Source: Sedimentisphaera salicampi
GTDB lineage: Bacteria > Planctomycetota > Phycisphaerae > Sedimentisphaerales > Sedimentisphaeraceae
Direction: 5' to 3'
Assembly: GCF_002117005.1 (NCBI RefSeq)
Contig: NZ_CP021023.1
Location: 2,962,995-3,026,994 of the forward strand
Length of the DNA stretch: 64,000 bases
Of the stretch, positions 47,816 through 56,950 are shown in pieces (position 1 is the first letter of the stretch; each line of letters opens with the position of its first letter). A program made the translations under genes and the position numbers. The notes beneath the pieces were generated by a model that was given only the letters and a program-made list of their open reading frames with translations, searched no databases and was not told where the DNA came from.

Positions 47816-49777
47816 TTAGTACTGCTTGGGCTTTGGCTTGCGTTTCTTGCCGCCTTTTCTGTTCGCCGGCACTACAACCCGCTTATCGTTATCTTCCTGA
47901 TCTTTGATATGCTTGCGGATTACCTTCTGCTCGAGAACTCCGCCGAACGAACTGGCCATAATATAGAGATTCAGCCCCGAGGGAGCTTTGTAAAGGAATA
48001 CGAGCATCAGGATAGGCATCATAATACGCATTATTTTCTGCTGCTGAGCAACTTCCGGGCTGGTGGCTCCGGGCTGCGCTGCGCTCATAAGCTTTTGCTG
48101 CATAAAAAGAGCAACCGAAAGCAGCAGAGGCAGCAGGTTAAAAGAGCCGATTTCTATGCCTATAAACGGTATTGTGAACGGATCGAAGGCGATGAGAGCA
48201 TCCGGTGCCGAGAGGTCTGTTATCCAGAACGGCAGGAAGCCTGCGCCTCTCAAATCAACGCTTGAGTATATCGCAGAATACAGCGAAACCCAGATCGGCA
48301 TCTGTATCAGCATTGGAACAAATCCCAGCATAGGCGATGCCCCCTGGTCCTTATAGAGCTGCATTACATGCTGATTCATCTCCTTAGGAGTGTCTTTGTA
48401 TTTCTTCTTTATCTCTTCAACCTGCGGGCCGAGCTTGCTCATCTTCATCATTGAAACCTGCCCCTTTTTGGTGAGAGGGTGCAGAATCAGTCTCACAAGG
48501 AACACGAGGATGATGATTATAATTCCGTAGTTCGGGATAAATCCGTAGCAGAAGTTCATAAATGCGAGAATAGCGAACGTGATAGGGCGGAACAGGTTTC
48601 CGCAGCAGGCACGGAAATCAATCGCATGGATAAAATGAAGCTTCTTATATATCGGCTCATTTTCAAATATGCTCTTTTCTTTCGGCCCGAGATATGTGAT
48701 CATCTTGATGATCTGCTTGCTGTTCTTGCTGCCTGCAGGCTGAAGGGTGATATCATCGAATTTGAGCAAATAGGCAAGGCTTTCTGTTCCGTTGGTGTTC
48801 GGCTGGTCGCCTTCTGATTTACCTTTAATAAGCTTGCTGTCGTAATACCTTGCCCTGCCTGGGAGTACGCGGCAGTCTTTGCAGATCGGCTTTAGTATGC
48901 AGGTGAAGTATTTATTCCCGTTCGCTATCCAGTTGAATTTACCTGCGCCTTTCGGGGCCTTTATCTGAACGTCTTCGAGCTCTTTCTCAATGCCGGTGTT
49001 CATATAGTCTATTTCGGCCTTGCGGGCAGTTTTAAGCTCAATCTTGCTGGATTTGATCTTGTCGCCTTCTTCGCCTTCATAAAATGCGCTTACTATGCTC
49101 CTGCCGTCCATACGAACGCCTTCTCTGATAAATCCTACCGGTCCATGAACCTGAAATATCGGCTTTAATACCTGATCAGAAAGGTTTTGAAGCGTAAAAT
49201 AAACCTCAAAATGCTGTTTTTCCGGCATCAGAAGGTAAGTTTTCTTGATCTTGAGCACTTCTCCGAAGCCCTCGCTCGAAAGCACTGCCGTGAAGCTGAT
49301 GCTCTCGCTGCCCTTATCGTTTCTTCGAACCTGCCCGGCCTTCCAGTTGAGCTTCCCCAGCGGGAATCTGCCCGGGATTCCCTTAAACCATAGGTAGGTG
49401 TTTTTAAGAGAATATGCCTTTCCCGCTTCAAGCCTTGATACAGGAGCAAGGGCGAGGAAAGGGTCTTCTTCGCTTCCCCGCTTGTAGTAGCCGTTCAACC
49501 GTGCATACTTGATAGATGCACCTTCGTTGGTCAGCTGAAGCTCGAACTGATAAGGCGAGTCTTTCTGAACAGAGCCGAGAATATAATCCCTCTGCTCTTC
49601 TCCTGAGGCGGAAAGTTTTGTGAAGTCGATCTCGGGGCTGCCGTTCTCGCCGGCGTTTTGAGCTTCATTCTCTGCACAAAAGGCTGCTGAGGCAGTGAAA
49701 ATCACCGCAGCAAGGAAAAGCGAAAATTTGCGCAGAGCGTTGCCTGCTGAATGTATATTGTGAGTTTTGTTATTCAT
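47816..49777 (-). CDS. yidC: Membrane protein insertase YidC
   Basis: 653 residues, long form. N-terminal hydrophobic anchor (about 17-35), large periplasmic beta-domain (about 45-390), and the conserved insertase core from FRPITFAILAFMNF on. The core holds the functional arginine in FLVRLILHPLTKK, the coiled cytoplasmic loop (LGPQVEEIKKKYKDTPKEMN) and the later transmembrane helices (PMLIQMPIWVSLYSA). The tail is basic (RKGGKKRKPKPK), as expected near ribosomes. Its ATG overlaps the stop of the metallophosphoesterase gene by one base. Confidence 0.96.
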   Translation of the reverse strand: MNNKTHNIHSAGNALRKFSLFLAAVIFTASAAFCAENEAQNAGENGSPEIDFTKLSASGEEQRDYILGSVQKDSPYQFELQLTNEGASIKYARLNGYYKRGSEEDPFLALAPVSRLEAGKAYSLKNTYLWFKGIPGRFPLGKLNWKAGQVRRNDKGSESISFTAVLSSEGFGEVLKIKKTYLLMPEKQHFEVYFTLQNLSDQVLKPIFQVHGPVGFIREGVRMDGRSIVSAFYEGEEGDKIKSSKIELKTARKAEIDYMNTGIEKELEDVQIKAPKGAGKFNWIANGNKYFTCILKPICKDCRVLPGRARYYDSKLIKGKSEGDQPNTNGTESLAYLLKFDDITLQPAGSKNSKQIIKMITYLGPKEKSIFENEPIYKKLHFIHAIDFRACCGNLFRPITFAILAFMNFCYGFIPNYGIIIIILVFLVRLILHPLTKKGQVSMMKMSKLGPQVEEIKKKYKDTPKEMNQHVMQLYKDQGASPMLGFVPMLIQMPIWVSLYSAIYSSVDLRGAGFLPFWITDLSAPDALIAFDPFTIPFIGIEIGSFNLLPLLLSVALFMQQKLMSAAQPGATSPEVAQQQKIMRIMMPILMLVFLYKAPSGLNLYIMASSFGGVLEQKVIRKHIKDQEDNDKRVVVPANRKGGKKRKPKPKQY

Positions 49778-50553
49778 TATCTTCCTTCAATAAGTCTATC
49801 GGCTTCGAAGTTGTCGAGCATTGGGATGCTGTAAATCTTTTCAGAAATCTTGCTGATATCGTATTCCAGCCGCACAAAATAAACCTTGTTATCCTGCACG
49901 TAAGCGTAGCTTGCCCTCTTGTCTCTGTCTCTTGGCTGTCCCACTGAACCAACATTTATGATTGCTCTTTCCTCGGGTTCGATTGGGTAGTAGTCCCCGA
50001 GCTCATCGGGTGTATAGAAGTCCGGATCTTCCAGAAACACGCCCGGAAGGTGAGTATGCCCGATGAAGCAGATGTTTTTTACGTTATCGAAAAGCGAGGT
50101 AACCTTTGCCGGCGAGGTGAATATATCATCGGGGAAAACGTATTCATTTATCGGCCTTCTCGGAGATGCGTGAACCATATCCACGTTAATTATCTGACCT
50201 TCCGATTCCAGCTCGAAGCTGTATCTCATCGGCAGTCCTGCAAGGAAGCTCCATCTCTTCTCTGCCAGCTTTATATCTTCTTCCGTGCAAAGCTGTTCGC
50301 GAGTCCAGTATGCTGCGAGTTCAGCTCCGTAGTTGAAATTCGTAGGTTCGTAAAGCACTGCATAATCGTGGTTTCCCATTATGCAGGTGTCTGTATTCTC
50401 TATGATAAGATCGAGACACTCAAACGGATAAGGCCCGTAGCCCAGAACATCTCCAAGGCAGATAATCTTCTTTATGCCTCGCTTATTTATGTCTTCGAGT
50501 ACCGTATTTAATGCATCAATGTTTGAGTGAATATCGCTTATAATTGCAAACAT
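49777..50553 (-). CDS. Calcineurin-like metallophosphoesterase
   Basis: 258 residues. Metal-binding motifs are in the standard order: SDIHSN (6-11), GDVLGYGP (34-41), GNHDYA, and later GHTHLPG and NVGSVGQPRD. This is the YfcE/MJ0936-like type of cytosolic phosphodiesterase, active on small phosphodiesters or nucleotides. Substrate not known. It lies between the GcvT-like gene (12-bp gap) and yidC, sharing a base with the yidC start. Confidence 0.9.
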   Translation of the reverse strand: MFAIISDIHSNIDALNTVLEDINKRGIKKIICLGDVLGYGPYPFECLDLIIENTDTCIMGNHDYAVLYEPTNFNYGAELAAYWTREQLCTEEDIKLAEKRWSFLAGLPMRYSFELESEGQIINVDMVHASPRRPINEYVFPDDIFTSPAKVTSLFDNVKNICFIGHTHLPGVFLEDPDFYTPDELGDYYPIEPEERAIINVGSVGQPRDRDKRASYAYVQDNKVYFVRLEYDISKISEKIYSIPMLDNFEADRLIEGR

Positions 50554-50565
50554 AGCTATTTCCGA

Positions 50566-51258
50566 TTATTCTTCAAAGGTTTCCATAAATTTGACCGCCG
50601 CTTTTTCAAGGCATCCGGCCGAGCCGGGGATTATGTCTGCTTTCTTGTGATACTTTTCTATAGGGCTTGCTGCCATACGGGCAAGCGAATTGCTGCAAAT
50701 CACCTCTAACCCGTCCGAGCCGATCCAGCTTGAACGCATTACAGTGAAGTTCATCATCATTGCAGATATCACATCCGCCTCTTCACGCTCAAGATCCAGG
50801 CTTATCGGCGCAAGGCTCGAGAAGGCCTGATATGCCTTAGGCCCGTAGAGGCCGAACATCGCTGTATTCTCCGTAATATCGCTTACAGCAGCTCCGCTGC
50901 CGGAAGCTTCATCTTTAAGAAGATTCAAAACGCTCTGATTATTTGCCGGATGGCTTATAACAAGCGTTTTCCCGCCCGCAGTCAATATTCGAACCACTCC
51001 GCACGAGAGCTTGCAGAACCTGCACTCGCCGCTGTTAAGTTTTTCGCCTGCGAGCTTATCAGCGAACTGATTGAAGCCTTGGCCTGTAATCTCGAATCTG
51101 CCGAACGGAGTAAGGTCGAACGCGATATTCGATTTGAACAAGGCATTTTCGCAAGAGGGGAAGTCCGGGAAATCTGAAGGCATATTCCATCCGTAGTATT
51201 CGGAGAAAACTGCACCGAATCTCTCGTAAAGCTCTGTAAGAGGGCTGATTTTAAGCAT
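50566..51258 (-). CDS. GcvT/YgfZ-like folate-binding protein, short
   Basis: 230 residues. Resembles the N-terminal part of the aminomethyltransferase GcvT (RFGAVFSEYYGWNMPSDF, FDLTPFGRFEITGQGFNQF, FGLYGPKAYQAF, MRSSWIGSDGLEVI). It is much shorter than GcvT (about 360) and lacks the C-terminal barrel. No KGCYxGQE motif of YgfZ is seen. It could be an iron-sulfur maturation factor of the YgfZ group or a diverged folate enzyme. Between rimO (141 bp away) and the phosphoesterase. Confidence 0.7.
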   Translation of the reverse strand: MLKISPLTELYERFGAVFSEYYGWNMPSDFPDFPSCENALFKSNIAFDLTPFGRFEITGQGFNQFADKLAGEKLNSGECRFCKLSCGVVRILTAGGKTLVISHPANNQSVLNLLKDEASGSGAAVSDITENTAMFGLYGPKAYQAFSSLAPISLDLEREEADVISAMMMNFTVMRSSWIGSDGLEVICSNSLARMAASPIEKYHKKADIIPGSAGCLEKAAVKFMETFEE

Positions 51259-51398
51259 AATCTATAATTTTTGATTTTGATTTAATAAATTTTAAGGCTG
51301 CACCGAAATGCAAAACATAAACAACCCCAGATTATGGTTTATTTGGCTTGCGAATCAACACTGTTTATAAATTTTTCGCCTGCCTGATGAGAATTATT

Positions 51399-52727
51399 TC
51401 ACACCAGCCGGCATATAAGGTCGTAATCGCTTGTTTCCGCAACTTCAGCTTTTACAAATTTTCCCGGCTCAATCTGCTCTCCGGGCAAAGCGCATACGCT
51501 GTCTATCTCCGGTGCCTGCCCGTAATACCTTGCCTGCGTATAGTCTTCGCAGAAGCCCTCGGTCAGCAGAGTAAGCTTTTTTCCCAGCATATTGCGGTTT
51601 TTGCCGAAGGCGATTTCCTGCTGGGCTCTCATAATCTCATCCACCCTCCTGTTTTTCACCTCTTCGGAGATTTGACCATCCATCTTACCTGCGGGCGTAT
51701 CTTTTTCGGGGCAGAATGCAAACGCCCCGAGGGCATCAAATTCTGCCCATTTCACAAATTCCAAAAGCCTTTTATGTTTTTCTGCAGTCTCCCCCGGATA
51801 CCCTGATATAACCGTTGTTCTGATTACAGGCTCATCGAGCTTTGCCCTTATCTTTTCAATAAGTGCTGCGGTTTGTTCCTGCGAATCTGTTCTGCGCATC
51901 GATTTGAGCAGCTCGTTGTCTATGTGCTGAATAGGCATATCGATATAGTTCACTATTTTTTTATGCGAGGCAATAGTGTCTAAAAGCCTCTCGCTCACAG
52001 AGGCCGGATAGAGATACAGGATCCTTATCCAGTCTAAATCTGTTTTTACAAGCTCCTCAAGCAGTTCGCAGAGCCCCTCCTCAAGGCCGAAATCTTTCCC
52101 GTAGCCAGTGGTATCTTGAGCGATTAGGTTCACCTCTCTCGTTCCGCTCTCGCAGAGCATCTCCGCCTCGCGGATTATCTCATCTTTCGGCTTGCTTCTG
52201 AAAGGGCCTCTTATTGCCGGTATCGTGCAGAAAGAGCAGCCCCTCCCGCAGCCCTCGCTTATACGCAGATACGCGCTTCCCGGGCTTGTTGTGAGCAGAC
52301 GCACGCTGTCGTTGGAGACGAATTTATTCCCGGAGGCGGTTTCAATCTTTCGGCTCCCCTTCGATTTCGCAGTTTTTAAGAGTATTTCGGCCGCCTTGTC
52401 CCTCTCGCAGAGGCTGATAAGGCAGTCTATCTGGGGCAGGGCATCTGCAAGCTCTCTGCCCATCCGCTCTACAAGGCAGCCCGCCGCTGCTACGAAGCGA
52501 ACCTTGCCTTCTTTCTTAAGCTGAATTCCCCGCCTGAGCTCCTCGATGGCCTCCTCCTTGGCAGGCTCGATAAATCCGCACGTGTTCACCAGATAGAAAT
52601 CTGTGTTCTCAGAGGAGCTGTCTAAGATAAAGCCCCGCTCCGCCAAACCAGCGAGCATCGCCTCCGAGTCAACCGTATTTTTAGGGCAGCCCAGAGATAC
52701 AAATGTTATTGTGTAATTCTTTGCCAT
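51399..52727 (-). CDS. rimO: Ribosomal protein S12 methylthiotransferase
   Basis: 442 residues. N-terminal methylthiotransferase domain with the second-cluster cysteines C14 (LGCPKN), C50 (NTCGF) and C84 (AAGCLVER). The radical SAM motif C160-x3-C164-x2-C167 (EGCGRGCSFC) and the C-terminal TRAM domain follow. It adds a methylthio group to the conserved aspartate of S12. The exact spacing and LGCPKNTVDSE separate it from MiaB. First gene of the minus-strand run. Confidence 0.95.
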   Translation of the reverse strand: MAKNYTITFVSLGCPKNTVDSEAMLAGLAERGFILDSSSENTDFYLVNTCGFIEPAKEEAIEELRRGIQLKKEGKVRFVAAAGCLVERMGRELADALPQIDCLISLCERDKAAEILLKTAKSKGSRKIETASGNKFVSNDSVRLLTTSPGSAYLRISEGCGRGCSFCTIPAIRGPFRSKPKDEIIREAEMLCESGTREVNLIAQDTTGYGKDFGLEEGLCELLEELVKTDLDWIRILYLYPASVSERLLDTIASHKKIVNYIDMPIQHIDNELLKSMRRTDSQEQTAALIEKIRAKLDEPVIRTTVISGYPGETAEKHKRLLEFVKWAEFDALGAFAFCPEKDTPAGKMDGQISEEVKNRRVDEIMRAQQEIAFGKNRNMLGKKLTLLTEGFCEDYTQARYYGQAPEIDSVCALPGEQIEPGKFVKAEVAETSDYDLICRLV

Positions 52728-52888
52728 ATTCCAGTAGTCTTAATTATTTTCAGATAAAACGCCCATTATATCGATTCCACCAATCTTTTAAACGGGCGAA
52801 TGAAAATGGTTAAGAAGAAAGAATATTCTTGAAAATTTATAATATCATTATACAATTTTTGTTAGTAATCAATTTGTAAGGGCAAATT

Positions 52889-54082
52889 ATGTCGAAAAAG
52901 TTACTGAATGATTTAAATAACTACAAGCAAGGGAAGCTTAAGGATTGGATAGATAACTTTTCTGGAGAACCTCGAATAGCTTGGTATCCTTCTGCTGGTG
53001 TTGATTTTAGAGATGTGCTGTATTTTAATGAGAAATTCTCAATGTTCCAGCCTCCTCGAAAGCCTGAACCTCCTCAGCCTGATATTTTCATTCATACTGA
53101 TTACTACCCTTGGACAACTTCAGATTTTTTAGACACGACTTTAATACACAGGGATGAATATACTGAAATAACTGTAGCTCATTTAGAATATCTGAGCAAT
53201 TTAAACATACCTTTACCGGCTGAACTTGTTCGCTTCACAGAAAATAAACCAGTAACGGGTATTGTAATTTATATGGAGTTGAATATTAGGTCTGATGTTT
53301 TAGGCGAATTTCAGGTTCCGTTAATTTATGCGTTTGTTGAAAATGCGGGTTTCTGTTCAAAAAAAATATTAAAATTGAATGGGCAAATCACCCATATCTA
53401 TCTTAAGAATTGGGGTTGCGGTTTAGGCGGAGGACATTCAGGCGGCCGTTGGGTTTTGAATATATTGGAAAAAGTGGGTTGCGAGCTTTTGGTTACAGAT
53501 TTTGATCTGGATTCGAACAAAGGTTGTTCGGAAGGACTTATAGCAGACAGCCACGTTTATAATATCTATCCAGAGCTGAGTGGAAACGAAAGTGTTTCAA
53601 ATCTTGAGCCCATTAGAGTGCATGGTGGATTCAAAGGATATACATGGTCGTTAGTAAGAGAAAGGGAAAATATGAAAAAAGTTATTTTAATTTCATGTTC
53701 AAACCAGAAATTATCTCATAAGGCTCCAGCTAAAGAGCTTTATACAAGTTCACTTTTTAAGAAAAGCTTTAATTATGCAGAATCATTGAAACCTGATAAA
53801 ATTTTTATTTTGTCAGCAAAATACGGGCTTCTTTCACCTGAGCAGGAAATCAATCCATATGATAAAACTCTGAACAATGTGGATGCTTCTAAAAGGAGGA
53901 AATGGGCTGGAAAGGTTGTGAGTCAATTGATTAAAGAAACGGATTTGCAAAATGACCAATTCGTTCTTTTGTGCGGCAACCGATATAGAGAGTACATAAC
54001 AGGTTCTTTAGCTAACAAAGAAATACCTTTGGAAGGCATGCGAATAGGGGAGCAATTAAGATGGCTGACAGAGAATCTGTAA
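52889..54082 (+). CDS. Two-part protein with C-terminal DUF6884 (YaaA-like) domain
   Basis: 397 residues, starting after AAGGGC. The N-terminal part (1-255) is not recognised; it has RIAWYPSAGVDFRDVLYF (29-46), PDIFIHTDYYPW and GCGLGGGHSGGRW. The C-terminal part (262-397) has VILISCSNQKL (265-275), FILSAKYGLLSPEQEINPYD and LLCGNRYREYI, matching DUF6884. That domain occurs in gene sets linked to modified or defended DNA, and is distantly like the DNA-binding YaaA. An internal ATG at 53672 (residue 262) has AAAGGG just before it, so the DUF6884 part might also be made alone. Base composition is more AT-rich than rimO or rex. It overlaps the next gene by 22 bp. Confidence 0.7.
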   Translation: MSKKLLNDLNNYKQGKLKDWIDNFSGEPRIAWYPSAGVDFRDVLYFNEKFSMFQPPRKPEPPQPDIFIHTDYYPWTTSDFLDTTLIHRDEYTEITVAHLEYLSNLNIPLPAELVRFTENKPVTGIVIYMELNIRSDVLGEFQVPLIYAFVENAGFCSKKILKLNGQITHIYLKNWGCGLGGGHSGGRWVLNILEKVGCELLVTDFDLDSNKGCSEGLIADSHVYNIYPELSGNESVSNLEPIRVHGGFKGYTWSLVRERENMKKVILISCSNQKLSHKAPAKELYTSSLFKKSFNYAESLKPDKIFILSAKYGLLSPEQEINPYDKTLNNVDASKRRKWAGKVVSQLIKETDLQNDQFVLLCGNRYREYITGSLANKEIPLEGMRIGEQLRWLTENL

Positions 54083-54714
54083 TTAAGATTTGTGGTTGTT
54101 TACATGATTTTTTTAATAAGCTGCCAAGATTTCGTTTTCCGTTCGACAAGCAATCATTACCTTTGAATGGGATATATGTTTTGTTTGAGAAAGGAGAAAG
54201 AGGGCATTGTCTAGATAGGATTGTCAGGGTTGGCTCGCACACAGGTCAGAATAATCTGCGTGAAAGAATGCGTGAGCATTTTATTCGTGAGAATAAAGAC
54301 CGCAGCATTTTTAGAAAAAATATCGGGAGAGCTTTGCTTAATACCAGAAATGATCCGTATCTTAGTCAGTGGAATTATGACCTTACTTCTAAAAAGAATA
54401 GAGTTAGATACGAGCATGAAATAGATTGGAAGTTTCAGCAATCTGTCGAAAGCGAAGTTAGCGAAATAATTAAGGATACTTTTTCATTTTCTGTTATTCA
54501 TATTGATAATAGAGAGGCAAGAATGAAATATGAGAAGAAAATGATTGCAACTATTGGAAAATGCAGTAAATGCGAAGCTTCTGATAATTGGTTTGGCAAG
54601 AACTCTCCTGAAAATAGGATAAGACAGAGCGGTTTGTGGCTCAAGCAAGGATTAAGGCAAGCACCATTTTCGTTGGATGAATTTTCTCAGTTTATACAAA
54701 AGGTTAAAGTATAG
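54061..54714 (+). CDS. GIY-YIG-like nuclease domain protein
   Basis: 217 residues overlapping the DUF6884 gene by 22 bp. NGIYVLFEKGE (36-46) gives the GIY element and IVRVGSHT (54-61) the second strand where YIG normally stands. Arginines R67 and R69 in LRERMREHF fit the catalytic arginine, and E158 in KYEKKMIATI the metal-binding glutamate. The end has SPENRIRQSGLW, a motif seen at the C-terminus of some GIY-YIG proteins. The family cuts DNA in restriction, homing and repair. Coupling to DUF6884 suggests a two-gene module; target unknown. AT-rich. Confidence 0.72.
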   Translation: MADRESVIKICGCLHDFFNKLPRFRFPFDKQSLPLNGIYVLFEKGERGHCLDRIVRVGSHTGQNNLRERMREHFIRENKDRSIFRKNIGRALLNTRNDPYLSQWNYDLTSKKNRVRYEHEIDWKFQQSVESEVSEIIKDTFSFSVIHIDNREARMKYEKKMIATIGKCSKCEASDNWFGKNSPENRIRQSGLWLKQGLRQAPFSLDEFSQFIQKVKV

Positions 54715-54805
54715 CCTGCAGCTTTAAGTAAATGATCAACTTAGAGAATGTTGCTGTGATTTAAGCAGAGCAAATGTTGTTAAATAAAATGAAAGATGTT
54801 GTATT

Positions 54806-55561
54806 ATGAAGTTTTTATTAAGTTTGATTTTTTGTGTTTTTTTGGTAAGTCATTTAGAAGCTATTCTGATTGAAGATGATAACAGGTCTGTTTATTCAAG
54901 AAGCTATATGCACTACAGTACAATAATAGATCGAGAGTCAAAAAACAGCGACAATCCAGACGTTCCGGGCTCTGATTATGACAAAACAGTTTCTTCGTTA
55001 GTTTCTGCTCACAGTTATGTTGGAATTTATGGAGGGTCTGCAAGTTCTTCTGCGGGGCAGCAATCTTCTATTTTAAATAATGATATTTATATAGATGAAA
55101 TTAATGCTTCAGGCACTGTTTCAGGTGAGGCTGAAAATTTGAGGGTTGGAGCAACAATTTTGTCAAGCGCTACGTCTCTCTTTGAAGTAACTTTCAGTTT
55201 TGAGGGAATAAGGAGCTATACTATGGATCTTACTATGAGTGCCTCTGACGGTGTTTGGCAGGATGGTCTTGGCGAAGCTGGTGCCAATTGCTCAATGCAG
55301 CTTATTAAAGGAACAGAAACCATTTTAGATTACCAAATTGCAAATGATACAAAACAAGTAAGCTTAGAAGGAGAGCTTCCAGAGAGTACTTACACTATTG
55401 TTGTTAGAGGACATACCTACGATAGAGTTGATACTACATATGGGAATCAGGTTACAAATACAGAGGCTAGCTATGATCTTAACATGCAAATTGTACCTGA
55501 ACCAGCCAGTGTTTTTCTCTTAGGCTTGGGCGGCTTATATTTTAGAAGAAAGTTTGTATAG
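54806..55561 (+). CDS. PEP-CTERM-anchored secreted protein, unknown function
   Basis: 251 residues. Signal peptide (MKFLLSLIFCVFLVSHLEA) and a C-terminal sorting signal starting at VPEPAS (230-235), followed by a short hydrophobic helix and RRKF. Such tails are processed by exosortase/EpsH systems, which are not in this window. The middle is beta-rich and low in charged residues, with no recognised domain. AT-rich like the two genes before it, 91 bp after the GIY-YIG gene, and probably has its own ribosome binding site (GAAAGATG). Confidence 0.82.
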   Translation: MKFLLSLIFCVFLVSHLEAILIEDDNRSVYSRSYMHYSTIIDRESKNSDNPDVPGSDYDKTVSSLVSAHSYVGIYGGSASSSAGQQSSILNNDIYIDEINASGTVSGEAENLRVGATILSSATSLFEVTFSFEGIRSYTMDLTMSASDGVWQDGLGEAGANCSMQLIKGTETILDYQIANDTKQVSLEGELPESTYTIVVRGHTYDRVDTTYGNQVTNTEASYDLNMQIVPEPASVFLLGLGGLYFRRKFV

Positions 55562-56278
55562 CAGCAGTATATTTTATCAGGGGGTATGCGGGTAAACACA
55601 CGGCTGCTGGTGAACACACAGGTAACGCCCATTGCTTTGGCCTATCTGTAATGAATATCTATTATCCACTTATTTCGTCCGCCGAAGGCGGACTACATGC
55701 GTGGCTCGGTTTAAATATTTCGTATCGTGAAATCGCTGCGTAATACTAACGACAATCAGAGCCGCACGTGGAGTCCGCCGCAGGCAGAGAGCCTGTCCGC
55801 CGGAGGCGAAGAGCAAGCGGATAGATTCGTGGCTCGTGGCTTGTGGCGAGCAATAAAATCATTAGTGAAAAATTAGTGCTGATTAGCGGCTGAAAAATTT
55901 CGCATTAAAAAACCTTAGTGAATCTTAGAGCTGCTAGTGGCTTATAAATCTCAGAGGAGATTAGCGGCTGCCTCTCATATAAAAATCCCGTCAAAAAATC
56001 TCTGTGCAATCTCTGGATTATATATCTTACCTCTGCGGTGGATGTTTTTTTTATACCGAACCTATCTGCAATCTTCCTGATATATCACCGCTCTGATAAG
56101 TCCATCAGAGATGTTTTTAAATCAGAATCGGTTATTTCCCAAAATTCTTTCTAAATCCATAGAAGCAATTTTGGTTAGCAAAAAAAATTTTAAAAAAGTG
56201 GTTGAAATTGGCTTTGTCTATGATAAAATATGCTCGATAAAAAAATATCGATATTAAAATATCTTTGAAAGAGTATGT
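55562..56278. repeat. Gene-free stretch with GC hairpins and short decayed repeats
   Basis: No gene is visible in 717 bp. GTCCGCC-GAA-GGCGGAC forms a perfect hairpin at 55677-55693. GTCCGCCG recurs at 55773-55780 and 55795-55802, each next to an AGGC or GGAGGC arm. Phrases such as TCGTGGCTCGTGGCTTGTGG (55827-55846) and GATTAGCGGCTG (twice, 55880-55970) look like decayed tandem repeats. GGTAAACACAC (55591) and GGTGAACACAC (55609) are another near-repeat. The right end (from about 56200) is the AT-rich rex promoter region. Confidence 0.6.
56234..56263. promoter_or_regulatory. Overlapping palindromes just upstream of rex
   Basis: TCGATA-AAAAAA-TATCGA (56234-56251), ATATCGATAT (56245-56254) and GATATT-AA-AATATC (56250-56263) overlap 16-45 bp before the rex start. 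They may be the operator of the rex-hydrogenase operon. They do not match the usual Rex box (TTGTGA-N6-TCACAA), so the binding protein is uncertain. Confidence 0.45.
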
Positions 56279-56950
56279 ATGATTATGAAAGTTTCATCAG
56301 TTTCACTGCCCACAATCAAGAGGCTGCCCTCATATCTGCATATTCTCAGGCAGTCGCTTGAGGAAGGGCACGAAAATATAAGCAGCGCGTATATAGCACG
56401 CGCATTGCATCTTGAGGCTATTCAGGTTCGCAAAGACCTCTCAGCCACCGGCATTTCCGGCCAGTCCGGAGTGGGCTTTAATATCGCCGGCCTGATAAAA
56501 CACCTCGAAGACTTTCTCGGCTGGAACAACAGCAGAGACGCCTTTCTCGTAGGCTGCGGCAATCTCGGGGTGGCTCTTATGGGTTATGAAGGGTTCCGTG
56601 AGCGCGGGCTTAATATAGTTGCAGGCTTTGATGTTGATAAAAATAAAATCGGCAAGGAGATCAGCGGCAAGAAGATTTTCAGCCTTGAAAAATTCCCCGA
56701 TCTTCTGGAAAGGCTGCATATCAAAATCGGCGTACTTACTGTCCCGCAGAACAGGGCTCAGCAGGTGGCGGCGTATATGGTGGAGTCGGGTATTGAGGCA
56801 ATCTGGAACTTCACCTCCATTCGCCTTGATATACCCGAGCACATAATCGTTGAGCGGGTTGAGCTTGAATGTTCGCTTGCGGTTCTCTCCAGCAGGCTCA
56901 GAGAGAAGAACGAAGAATCAGCAGAGGATTTCAGCGGCGTAAAAGTATGA
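56279..56950 (+). CDS. rex: Redox-sensing transcriptional repressor Rex
   Basis: 223 residues. N-terminal winged helix (about 1-80) with the Rex-specific SSAYIARALHLEAIQVRKDLSATG region (in parts). A Rossmann domain with FLVGCGNLGVALMGY (89-103) binds NADH or NAD+. The C-terminal swap helix contains the family-typical NFTSIRLDIPE. Rex releases DNA when NADH is high and so induces fermentative hydrogen genes. Two ATG codons (56279 and 56285) are possible. Its stop overlaps the next start (ATGA), so it heads the hydrogenase operon. Confidence 0.95.
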   Translation: MIMKVSSVSLPTIKRLPSYLHILRQSLEEGHENISSAYIARALHLEAIQVRKDLSATGISGQSGVGFNIAGLIKHLEDFLGWNNSRDAFLVGCGNLGVALMGYEGFRERGLNIVAGFDVDKNKIGKEISGKKIFSLEKFPDLLERLHIKIGVLTVPQNRAQQVAAYMVESGIEAIWNFTSIRLDIPEHIIVERVELECSLAVLSSRLREKNEESAEDFSGVKV

